A DNA stretch of 27,713 bases, from the NCBI GenBank assembly GCA_021816565.1, contig JAKAXN010000012.1, positions 1 to 27,713 of the forward strand, read 5' to 3'. This document shows, piece after piece, positions 22,201 through 27,713 of the stretch. The notes beneath the pieces were generated by a model that was given only the letters and a program-made list of their open reading frames with translations, made no database searches and was not told the origin of the DNA. Position numbers and translations under genes: made by a program. Position 1 is the first letter of the stretch, and each line of letters starts with the position of its first letter. This stretch comes from Actinomycetes bacterium (lineage in GTDB: Bacteria; Actinomycetota; Acidimicrobiia; Acidimicrobiales; Palsa-688).

Positions 22201-23367
22201 CGGTCGCTTCTGGTCGCCCTGTGCGGTTACTTCGGGCAGGCGCTGCACCGGGCTCAGCTGCTCGACGACAGCCGTGAGGTGGCCACCGCCATGCAGAGGG
22301 CCATTCTGGGCCCCACGGAGGTGCCCGAGGGTATGGCCGTGCGGTACCTGCCGGCGGTCGCTCCCCTCGAGGTCGGTGGCGACTGGTACGACGTGGTGGA
22401 CCTGCCGGACGGGTGCGTCGCGGTGGTGGTGGGGGACTGCACCGGCCGGGGTCTGGCTGCGGCCACCACCATGGGCCAGCTGCGCAGCGCCTGCCGGGCC
22501 CTCCTGCTGCAGGAGAAGAGCCCGGCGGAGGTGCTGGCCGCTCTCGACCGCTTCGCCGAACAGCTGCCCGGGGCGCTGTGCACTACGGTCTTCTGCGCCG
22601 TCCTCGACGCCGGCGCCGACAGCCTCCGCTACTCCAGCGCCGGTCACCTGCCGGCCATGTTGATGGAGCCCGACGGTCGGGTGGAGCTGCTCGAGCGGGG
22701 CCAGGGCCTGCCCCTGGGGTTGTCCACGCTCTCGCCCCGGCCCGAGAGCGAGGTCCCGATGGTGCCGGCCGCCACTCTGACGCTCTACACGGACGGGCTG
22801 GTGGAGCGACGGGGGGAGTCCCTGGACGACGGCCTCGCCCGCCTGCGGGCGGTCCTGGTGGAGCGTCGGGCGTCCGGTCCCGACCGGCTGGCCGACGAGC
22901 TGCTCGCCGCTCTGGCCCCCCCTGGCCGGCGCAGCGACGACATCGCCCTGGTGGTGTTCCGGCGGCCCGCCGAGCCCTCCGGGTCGGGGATGGCGTTCTC
23001 GATGTCGCTGCGGACCGACCCGGAGCAGCTTTCCGCTATGCGCCGCCGCCTGCGGGACTGGCTGTCGGCGGGGGGCGTCAGCGGATCCGAGGCCGCCGAG
23101 GTGGTGATCGCCGTGGGGGAGGCGTGCGCCAACTCCATCGAACACGCCTACCGGTTCTCCCCTGAGCGGTTCGTAGTGATCGAGGGCATTATGGGGGACG
23201 GGGTGGTGGAGATCGCGGTATCGGACGACGGGAGATGGAAGGACGGTTCGAGCGACGGTGACCGGGGTCGGGGGCTCGGCATAATGCGGGCCCTGATGGA
23301 CGAGATGGACGTCGAGCGCTCCGCTGCGGGCACCGTGGTGCGCCTCCGTAAGCGGGTCGGCGCGTGA
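19237..23367 (+). CDS. hybrid histidine kinase-receiver-SpoIIE phosphatase-RsbW kinase (1376 aa)
   Basis: Cytoplasmic multidomain signalling protein; no TM helix is seen. Order: PAS-like (about 20-165), GAF-like (170-330), HisKA with H356 in 'SNVSHEFRTPL', HATPase with N475 in 'NLLSNALKF', 'DTGVGI' and 'GTGIGLALV', receiver with D668 in 'LVLSDVMMPKVDG' and K720, PAS (745-865), GAF-like (870-1010), SpoIIE/PP2C phosphatase (1015-1243) with metal-binding Asp in 'GGDWYDV', 'VGDCTGRG', 'YTDGLVE' and 'SDDIALV', and finally an RsbW-type HATPase (1255-1370) with 'EACANSIEHAY', 'VSDDGRW' and 'GRGLGIMRALMDE'. All catalytic residues look intact. It should receive a signal, run a His-Asp relay inside the chain, and set the phosphorylation of the STAS protein whose GTG overlaps its stop (GTGA). 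Rv1364c and OsaC are partial relatives in layout. Confidence 0.95.
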   Translation: MSDRGRGRALFGPSETGRVMAEFDWSSTSVGDPDGWPPLLRTLVRLILSSRFPMWLGWGPDLAFFYNDAYARDTLGVKHPWALARPASEVWSEIWDELSPRVEAVVSSGETTWDQALLLFLQRSGYREETYHTFSYSPVSDEEGQVRGLLCVVSEETSRVIAERRMETIRDLSSGASVARTEAALFDAVQRCLSHNAKDLPFTLTYVFDGHGSARLMGPTGIAAGHPAAPEVVRTGETGSAWPLAEVIAEGRPRVVPGLAERFADLPAGAWDQPPSQALLVPLSEGGPAAPVGVFIAGLNPYRLVDEGYLGFAGLVAGGIAAGLAGVRAYEAERRRAESLAELDRAKTEFFSNVSHEFRTPLTLISAPTEDALSDDLHPLAQPQRERLELIQRNTRRLRRLVNDMLDFARIEGGRMPAETVPTDLVALTREVALSFAPAIERAGLAFRLDLQPLTGEVHVDPGIWEKIVLNLLSNALKFTLAGAVRLVLRGDGREAVLSVTDTGVGIDAEHLPHLFERFYRAPRPAARSHEGTGIGLALVAELARLHGGDVRAESVEGQGSTFTVRIPYGQPSAAPGAVQKESSLLAYLDEALQWLHPIAGDPTPAPEVSSVVGRTAAATVLIVDDNPDMRSYLRRILEPYWVVRVADDGAEALEDIRSERPDLVLSDVMMPKVDGFALLDALRSDPATATIPVVLLSARAGEEAAVVGLRAGADDYLVKPFSGLELLARVRSNLELAALRNRDAEWRAALVDSLQDAVVVLDAAGRLIEANSTFERLLGFPRPGPPYVEPFPWVFAADVDGEAHAAAGDLHRRALAGERLTSVVPLRHRLGHRFYASVRASPVGEGDERRVVVAFHDVTAEMAAVERDAALARMGTRIAETGDVGEVREVGLTELLRAFRARRAGVLSWRDGAPVEEAARGSGPAPDPATAARLLTLAAGSNPVVLAPREAPDSGLATGFGALLDPGEGRRMVWMDLDEPRRMSAEERSLLVALCGYFGQALHRAQLLDDSREVATAMQRAILGPTEVPEGMAVRYLPAVAPLEVGGDWYDVVDLPDGCVAVVVGDCTGRGLAAATTMGQLRSACRALLLQEKSPAEVLAALDRFAEQLPGALCTTVFCAVLDAGADSLRYSSAGHLPAMLMEPDGRVELLERGQGLPLGLSTLSPRPESEVPMVPAATLTLYTDGLVERRGESLDDGLARLRAVLVERRASGPDRLADELLAALAPPGRRSDDIALVVFRRPAEPSGSGMAFSMSLRTDPEQLSAMRRRLRDWLSAGGVSGSEAAEVVIAVGEACANSIEHAYRFSPERFVVIEGIMGDGVVEIAVSDDGRWKDGSSDGDRGRGLGIMRALMDEMDVERSAAGTVVRLRKRVGA

Positions 23368-23669
23368 GCGCCGAACTGCACCTCGACCTGGTCGAGGGGG
23401 CGTCGGGCCTGCGGCTGCGGGTGGTGGGCGAGGTGGACCTGAGCAACGTGGGTCGATTCGAGCGGGAGCTGTCCGCCGGGGTCGACGAGGGCGTGGCGCT
23501 GGTGGTCGACCTGGACGGCGTCAGCTACATGGACAGCGCCGGCATCGCCGCCCTCTTCGCCCGAGCCCGGCGCGGCCGTCTGCGGGTGGTGGCCGGCCCG
23601 GACTCGGTGATCGGCCCCTTGTTGCGGGTCACCCGCCTGGGCGAGGTGGTGCCGGTCGAGCCGGCCTGA
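23364..23669 (+). CDS. STAS-domain anti-anti-sigma factor (RsbV-like)
   Basis: A 101-aa single STAS domain, GTG start at 23364, overlapping the giant signalling gene by 4 nt. The strand 'LRLRVVGEVDLSNVGRFE' and the phosphorylation loop 'GVSYMDSAGIAALFARA' with S58 are standard. In partner switching the unphosphorylated form binds the RsbW-type kinase and frees a sigma factor, while phosphorylation at this Ser blocks binding. The upstream protein carries both an RsbW-type kinase and a SpoIIE phosphatase, so it should both phosphorylate and dephosphorylate this one. The sigma factor itself is not in the window. The gene ends 42 nt from a convergent gene; the short palindrome CCAGCCGGCTGG (23690-23701) in between might help termination. 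Confidence 0.95.
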   Translation: MSAELHLDLVEGASGLRLRVVGEVDLSNVGRFERELSAGVDEGVALVVDLDGVSYMDSAGIAALFARARRGRLRVVAGPDSVIGPLLRVTRLGEVVPVEPA

Positions 23670-23711
23670 CCGGTCCGGCCGTCCACGAACCAGCCGGCTG
23701 GGGCCGGGCGG

Positions 23712-24995
23712 TCACGACCCTTCGGGGACCGAACCGGGGAAGAACTGGGCCAGCGTGTAGCGCAGCTGCTCGGCGGTCATGGCCCCCGGGTGGCGCACCG
23801 TCACCGTTCCGGTCGGGTCGATGTAGACGGTGGTGGGTAGCCCGCTCACCTGGTAGGTCGAGGCCACCCGCCCTCCGGCGTCGCTCAGGACGGGGAAGTT
23901 GATGCCTGCGGCGCGCGCCAGCGACCGGGCCGACGACGGGGCCGGGTCGGCCACGTCGATCCCGACGAAGGCGACCTTGGGGTCGGAAGCGGCCACCGCC
24001 GCGAAGGCGGCCAGTTCGGATCGGCAGTCCACGCAGGTGGAAGCCCAGAAGTTGATTACGACCGGCCGGCCCCTCAGGCTCTGCAGGTCGAGAGTGGCGC
24101 CGCTGGCCGTCCCGGGGCCGGCGCCGGCCAGGACGGGCAGCGAGAATCCCGGGGCCTCCTGGCCCAGGCCCGCCCCCGTGCCCCCGCCCGGCGGGGCCTG
24201 CGGGCCCGCCACCGGGGAGCGCTCCGACGCCGGGAGCAGGTCCACTGCGGCCTGGGCCAGGCCGTGGGAGTAGGGGTCCACGTCGACGGCGTTCTCCCCG
24301 AAGTCCCCGGTGGCCCGGATCCGGCCCGACGGGTCGATGAACTCGACCAGCGTCGAGTGGGTGACGGACCGGGTGGTGGCATCGGTACCGACGTAGACCC
24401 CGTAGTCCTTCCAGATGGCCCGCAGGGTCGGGACCGCGGCGGTGGCGAAGTACCAGTTCGGCTGCCCGCTCAGACCGTTCGAGTCGCTCCATTGCCGCAC
24501 CGCCGAGACCTGCGGGTAGAAGGGGTTGACGTTCACCGACAGGAACACCACGTGGGACCGCCCGGCCGGGCCCAGATCCCGGTTGGCCCGAACCACGTCC
24601 TCGGCGAGCAGCGTGCACACGTCGGTGCACTGGTCGTCGTTGAACGACAGCACGACCGACCGGCCCCGGAACTGCGACAGCGAGACCGGCCGGCCCGACT
24701 GGTCCGTCAGGTGGAAGTCCGGGGCCGTCCGGCCGTCGCCGGGGAGTACCGAGAGTGACAGCAGGTTGGCGGTGGGGGCCGTGATGCCGGCCAGCCGGGC
24801 CGCCGCCGGTCCGGTGACGGTGGCCACTCCGCCCTGGCCGTACTGCGACAGCAGCACGGCCGCGAGCATGCCGGCCAGGATGACCCCGAGGGCGGCGAAG
24901 AGCAGCGGGCGGCGGTTGCGGGGCCCGGCCGGCGGCCCGCCTTCCGGCGCGGATCCGTCGGCGGTGCGGGTGCCGGTGTGACCTGTATCAGCCAT
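23712..24995 (-). CDS. membrane-anchored SCO1-TlpA double thioredoxin-fold fusion
   Basis: A 427-aa protein with a cytoplasmic N-tail, a TM anchor (about 31-50, 'LLFAALGVILAGMLAAVLLS') and two outward redox domains. The first (about 85-255) is SCO1/SenC-like: C123 and C127 in 'DDQCTDVCTLL' and H213 in 'SVTHSTLVEF', the copper ligands. The second (275-420) is TlpA/ResA-like: C321 and C324 in 'WASTCVDCRSEL' and cis-Pro P387 in 'SGLPTTVYIDP'. SCO1 proteins deliver copper to cytochrome oxidase and TlpA-type proteins reduce its thiols; here both are on one chain. It overlaps the CcdA gene by 8 nt; CcdA would feed electrons to it. The Gly/Pro linker (about 262-278) separates the domains. Confidence 0.92.
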   Translation of the reverse strand: MADTGHTGTRTADGSAPEGGPPAGPRNRRPLLFAALGVILAGMLAAVLLSQYGQGGVATVTGPAAARLAGITAPTANLLSLSVLPGDGRTAPDFHLTDQSGRPVSLSQFRGRSVVLSFNDDQCTDVCTLLAEDVVRANRDLGPAGRSHVVFLSVNVNPFYPQVSAVRQWSDSNGLSGQPNWYFATAAVPTLRAIWKDYGVYVGTDATTRSVTHSTLVEFIDPSGRIRATGDFGENAVDVDPYSHGLAQAAVDLLPASERSPVAGPQAPPGGGTGAGLGQEAPGFSLPVLAGAGPGTASGATLDLQSLRGRPVVINFWASTCVDCRSELAAFAAVAASDPKVAFVGIDVADPAPSSARSLARAAGINFPVLSDAGGRVASTYQVSGLPTTVYIDPTGTVTVRHPGAMTAEQLRYTLAQFFPGSVPEGS

Positions 24996-25848
24996 GGGCG
25001 GACGTGGCGCCCTGCGAGGGGCTCCGGCGCCATCCCTCCAGCGACGCCGCGACGAGCACCGCCACGACCGCCAACCCGAATGCCAGCCCGAGCCACCGGG
25101 CGTTGTTCGCCATCCACGCCGAGATGGCGGCCTGGGTGTTGTTGACCCCGGTGACCAGGGGCGGGGCCGAAGTCGGATCGGCCAGGCTGGTGGCCCAGTA
25201 GTAGGCGACGTAGCTTCCGCTGAGGGTCAGGAGCGCGGCGGCCGCGATCTGACCGACCTTGGCCGCCGGTCGGACCCGGCGCACAATGGCCCGTCGGGCG
25301 GTGGAGGCGGTCAGGGCCAGGACCGCCAGCAGCAGCCCCATCCCGAGGGCGTAGGCGAGGGATGAGCGGACCATCCCGAACACCCCCGGGTGGTCCAGGT
25401 TGCCGCCCACCGCGGCCAGGAACACGGGCAGCGCGCATCCGAGGGAGGCCAGCCCGTAGAGCACGCCGAACGACACCATGGCCAGCGGGCGACGGCCCCC
25501 CAGGTGGGCCTTGGGCTGGGGCAGCCGGATGGGCCGCCCGGCCAGGCCGGCGACGCCGATGAGGGCCATGATCGCGCCCAACCCGACCATCAACCAGGGG
25601 ATGGCCACCTCGATGGTGGCCACCACGGCCCCGAAGGCCAGGCCGAGGATGCCGAAGCAGGCGGCGAAGCCGACGGTCACGAACGCTGAGGCCGACAGGG
25701 CCTGCACCGGCCGCCGGGCCCCCGTGCCCGGCTGGTCGGCGAAGAACGAGAGATAGGCCGGCAGGAGAGGCAGACCGCACGGGTTCGCCACGCCGACCAG
25801 GCCGAGGGCGAAGGCGTACTCCAGCGCCCCGGAATGGACGGAGGACAC
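24988..25848 (-). CDS. ccdA: CcdA/DsbD-type thiol electron transporter
   Basis: A 286-aa membrane protein, GTG start at 25848. Six or more TM helices are visible. The two redox cysteines lie in the conserved settings 'GVANPCGLPLLPAYLSFF' and 'GLASLGCALPVFLAAVG', as in CcdA, which passes reducing equivalents from cytoplasmic thioredoxin across the membrane. A basic loop 'ARRAIVRRVRPAAK' divides the later helices, and a C-terminal extension adds one or two further helices ('WLGLAFGLAVVAVLVAA'). It is longer than the minimal CcdA of about 220-240 aa. It is the first gene of a two-gene operon with the SCO1-TlpA fusion, its likely electron acceptor. A TAGGGT box stands 6 nt before the GTG. Confidence 0.93.
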   Translation of the reverse strand: MSSVHSGALEYAFALGLVGVANPCGLPLLPAYLSFFADQPGTGARRPVQALSASAFVTVGFAACFGILGLAFGAVVATIEVAIPWLMVGLGAIMALIGVAGLAGRPIRLPQPKAHLGGRRPLAMVSFGVLYGLASLGCALPVFLAAVGGNLDHPGVFGMVRSSLAYALGMGLLLAVLALTASTARRAIVRRVRPAAKVGQIAAAALLTLSGSYVAYYWATSLADPTSAPPLVTGVNNTQAAISAWMANNARWLGLAFGLAVVAVLVAASLEGWRRSPSQGATSAHG

Positions 25849-25854
25849 CCCTGA

Positions 25855-25860
25855 ACCCTA
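25855..25860 (-). promoter_or_regulatory. -10 box TAGGGT of a leaderless promoter for ccdA
   Basis: TAGGGT on the minus strand lies 6 nt before GTG 25848. A TTGTAG (25884-25879) 18 nt further upstream could be a poor -35. It fits the leaderless pattern of the window. Confidence 0.5.
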
Positions 25861-25919
25861 CGGCCGTTCCGGGGGTCACTACAAAGCGGGCGGTGGGCCG
25901 CGCCGGGGCCGTCCAGCCG

Positions 25920-27077
25920 TCAGTGCGGCCAGGCGATCCGGTTCCGGCCCCCCTCCTTGCCGGAGGCGACCATGGCGGTGGCCTCGTGGAGGACCTCGTC
26001 GACACCGGCGTGGCGGAAGCCGCCCTCCACCACCCCGGCAGTGGCGGTCAGCACCCCGGCGGGATTGGCCGGGTGGGGGAGCGCCAGCTCCTGGACGGCC
26101 AGGCGGATGCGCTCGGCCACCGTGACCGCCTCGGGCCCGCTGCCGCCCGGCAGGAGGACCGCGAAGCTGTCGTCGCCGTAGCGGTAGGCCCGGTCTCCGG
26201 CCCGGATGGACCCGCTGATGGCGCCGGCCGCGGCCTGCAGGGCCCGGTCGGCCCCCGCCGCCCCGGCCTGCTGCGCGAAGTCGAAGAACCAGTCCAGGTC
26301 GACCAGCACCAGGGTGTAGGGATCGCCGGCGCGCCGGCGCCGGGCGTAGACCTGGGCATGGTCGGCGGCGAAGGCCACCTCGTTGGCCAGGCCGGTCACC
26401 GGATCGAGCATCGTGGACGCCGCCAGCATCCGGTTCTGGCTGCGCAGCTGCTCCACCTCGGTGGCCAGCATCTCCATCTGCTCCCGCCGGGCCACCGCCC
26501 ACTCGTCGAGCTCGGCGCTGTGCACGTAGATCTGCCGGCCGCCGGCGGCCTTGGCCGCGAACACCGTCATGTCGGCGTTGCGCAGCTCCTGGTCCGGGCC
26601 GTGCCGGCCGTCTACGACGACGATGGCGATGGACGCCGACGCCTGGATCAGCTGACCCCCGGCCGGCAGGGGTTCCTGGACGGCCAGAAAGGCCGCCCGG
26701 GCCACCTCTATGGCCTCCGGGGCCGAGCCGGGGTCGAGCACGACGGCGAACTGGTCGGCGCCGATGCGGTACGGGCCCGAGCCGGGCGGGCAGACCTCCT
26801 CCAGCCGGCCGGCCGTGGCCCGGAGAAGCTGATCCCCGGCGGCTTGCCCGTAGCTGTGGTTGACGCTCTGGAACCGGTCTATGTCCACCACGATCAGGGC
26901 CGCGGTGGAGGCGGTCGGATCCGGGCGGTGGGTGACGGCCTCCATGCGCTCCCGGAAAGCCGGTCGGCCTTCGAGAGCGGTCAACTCGTCGCGACGGTGC
27001 CCGGATCCGGCCTGAGGCCGGTCTTCGGGCGCGATGGGGGGAGGGCCCCCCTTGCCGAACCGCAGGGACAGGCTCAA
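25920..27077 (-). CDS. tandem degenerate GGDEF protein
   Basis: From TTG 27077 the product is 385 aa. First GGDEF domain (about 30-185): 'ELTALEGRPAFRERM', 'VVDIDRFQSVNHSYGQAAGDQ' region, but the signature reads 'IGADQF' (106-110). A coiled coil (about 190-220, 'EWAVARREQMEMLATEVEQL') links it to the second domain (220-385): 'DPVTGLANEVAF', 'LVDLDWFFDF', signature 'YGDDSF' (300-305). Neither signature is GG(D/E)EF, so cyclase activity is unlikely. Such domains often bind GTP or c-di-GMP or act as scaffolds. TTG 27077 overlaps the stop of a short ORF (TTGA). An alternative in-frame ATG at 27179 (419 aa) lies just 3 nt after a TATCCT box and would probably be outside the mRNA. No ribosome-binding site supports either start. 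Confidence 0.8.
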   Translation of the reverse strand: MSLSLRFGKGGPPPIAPEDRPQAGSGHRRDELTALEGRPAFRERMEAVTHRPDPTASTAALIVVDIDRFQSVNHSYGQAAGDQLLRATAGRLEEVCPPGSGPYRIGADQFAVVLDPGSAPEAIEVARAAFLAVQEPLPAGGQLIQASASIAIVVVDGRHGPDQELRNADMTVFAAKAAGGRQIYVHSAELDEWAVARREQMEMLATEVEQLRSQNRMLAASTMLDPVTGLANEVAFAADHAQVYARRRRAGDPYTLVLVDLDWFFDFAQQAGAAGADRALQAAAGAISGSIRAGDRAYRYGDDSFAVLLPGGSGPEAVTVAERIRLAVQELALPHPANPAGVLTATAGVVEGGFRHAGVDEVLHEATAMVASGKEGGRNRIAWPH

Positions 27078-27127
27078 CGTGGGGGGGCGCCGGACGCGCG
27101 GCCCCGGGTCGTGCAGCCGTGCTCCAT
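27074..27127 (-). CDS. candidate 17-aa leader ORF overlapping the tandem GGDEF gene
   Basis: ATG 27127 is preceded by a strong AAGGAGG (9 nt upstream). The frame codes for 'MEHGCTTRGRASGAPPR' and its TGA overlaps the TTG start of the GGDEF gene as TTGA. Third positions are G or C in 14 of 16 codons, higher than in the GGDEF frame over the same bases. This favours re-initiation at the TTG. The peptide itself shows no motif. Confidence 0.45.
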   Translation of the reverse strand: MEHGCTTRGRASGAPPR

Positions 27128-27181
27128 CTCGCCTCTCCTCCTTCCGCTCCAGTGCTATCGGACGGAGGGGGCGCCACATTG

Positions 27182-27187
27182 AGGATA
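27182..27187 (-). promoter_or_regulatory. possible -10 box TATCCT for the leader ORF / GGDEF gene
   Basis: TATCCT on the minus strand would start transcription near 27175, about 48 nt before the leader ORF ATG. It lies in the short gap after the acyltransferase stop. No clear -35 box. Confidence 0.35.
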
Positions 27188-27226
27188 GAAGGGGAAAAAG
27201 TGGCGAGCCGGTGCGGGCCACCGCCC

Positions 27227-27713
27227 TCAGGTGCCAGCAGCGGCCGCCTTGAGCAGAGCCGCCAGCCCGTCGCTGATGGCACCGGCCAGCACGTCCAGGT
27301 CCGAGGTGGTGTCCCAGTCGCCGGTCAGGCCGAAGGTGATCTGGTCCCGGTAGCTGAAGATGGCCACACCCACCCGCACCGTCGAGGCGATCGGCACATA
27401 GGGGAAGATCTCCAGCAGCGGCCTCTCCAGGCAGTACAGCGGGGTGCGCGGCCCGGGGACGTTGGTCGTCACGGTGACGATCTCGCGTTGGGGGAGCCGG
27501 AAGCCGAAGCGTACGAAAGCGGCCCACGCTCCGTAGGGGATGAGACGGCCCAGGCCCTGGAGCGCCTCTCCCAGCAGGGCCTCGTCACGGGCCTTGAGGG
27601 AGCGGAGCCCATGGGACACGGCGGCCAGCTGGTCCACCGGGTCGGCGATGTGCACGGGGAGGTCGACGATCATGGCCGAGACCTCGTTGTCGTAGACGTT
27701 CTCGCCGCCGGGC
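27227..27713 (-). CDS. WS/DGAT-type acyltransferase, C-terminal part (5' end outside window)
   Basis: The minus-strand frame enters from the right edge and is open from 27712 to the stop at 27227, about 161 residues. The edge segment 'YDNEVSAMIVDLPVHIADP' continues the frame upstream of the Met at 27673, so that Met is internal. 'VTVTTNVPGPRTPLYCLERPLLEIFPYVPI', 'VRVGVAIFSYRDQITFGLTGD' and 'LAGAISDGLAALLKA' are the C-terminal (DUF1298) domain of bacterial wax ester synthase/diacylglycerol acyltransferases. These use acyl-CoA to make storage lipids; the HHxxxDG active site would be in the missing N-terminal half. Storage-lipid enzymes of this kind are common in actinobacteria. Confidence 0.9.
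   Translation of the reverse strand, partial: PGGENVYDNEVSAMIVDLPVHIADPVDQLAAVSHGLRSLKARDEALLGEALQGLGRLIPYGAWAAFVRFGFRLPQREIVTVTTNVPGPRTPLYCLERPLLEIFPYVPIASTVRVGVAIFSYRDQITFGLTGDWDTTSDLDVLAGAISDGLAALLKAAAAGT

Noticed and set aside
21325..23145. A 606-codon minus-strand frame inside the giant signalling gene
   Set aside because: His/Gln/Gly/Pro-rich antisense shadow; the plus strand has continuous recognised domains.
23690..23701. Palindrome CCAGCCGGCTGG as a bidirectional terminator
   Set aside because: No loop and no T-runs; only mentioned as a weak possibility between convergent genes.
1..27713. CRISPR arrays, tRNA/rRNA genes, transposases, attachment sites
   Set aside because: None visible on either strand by reading; no regularly spaced repeats and no IS-like terminal repeats with a transposase frame.

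Overview
This is a very GC-rich window of protein-coding DNA from a bacterium, almost certainly Actinomycetota. Pointers are a group II truncated haemoglobin, a DUF732-type lipoprotein, a kinase-like/FHA pair, a WS/DGAT acyltransferase, frequent GTG and TTG starts, and repeated leaderless promoters in which a TAGNNT box sits 6-8 nt before the start codon. A deep lineage such as Acidimicrobiia is possible, but the sequence alone does not prove it. I see no rRNA, tRNA, CRISPR array, insertion sequence or phage gene. It reads as ordinary chromosome rich in signalling genes.

Layout. 1-1794 (minus): a PRC/MgtE_N/CBS protein cut by the left edge, preceded by a truncated haemoglobin. 1904-2296 (plus): small lipoprotein. 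2263-4439 (minus): kinase-like protein lacking all catalytic residues, 4-nt overlapped with an FHA/zinc-ribbon protein. 4518-6746 (plus): secreted lytic transglycosylase-NlpC/P60 hydrolase, orphan ParA ATPase, and a small zinc-ribbon protein with a duplicated basic motif. 6786-7460 (minus): one-TM protein behind a long structured leader (7461-7852). 7853-10896 (minus): LiaF-like membrane protein, histidine kinase, NarL-type regulator, small membrane protein. 10949-12088 (minus): AI-2E-family transporter. 12197-15562 (plus): glutathione peroxidase, PAS-GGDEF diguanylate cyclase, DEAD-box helicase, metallophosphoesterase. 15574-19027 (minus): YjbQ-like protein, DMT transporter, MGDG-synthase-like glycosyltransferase and an SDR.

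19237-23669 (plus) is the most striking part. A 1376-aa protein joins PAS, GAF, histidine kinase, receiver, PAS, GAF, SpoIIE/PP2C phosphatase and RsbW-type anti-sigma kinase domains, and its stop overlaps the start of a STAS anti-anti-sigma factor. The chain therefore holds both the enzyme that should phosphorylate the STAS protein and the one that should dephosphorylate it, under an intramolecular two-component relay. No sigma factor is in the window.

23712-25848 (minus): CcdA and a membrane-anchored SCO1-TlpA double-thioredoxin fusion, a periplasmic thiol/copper module. 25920-27127 (minus): a protein with two degenerate GGDEF domains, apparently translationally coupled to a 17-codon upstream ORF. 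27227-27713 (minus): C-terminal part of a WS/DGAT acyltransferase cut by the right edge.

Limits: everything is read by eye. Domain limits are approximate, starts were chosen from ribosome-binding sites, promoters and overlaps, and no database search was run.
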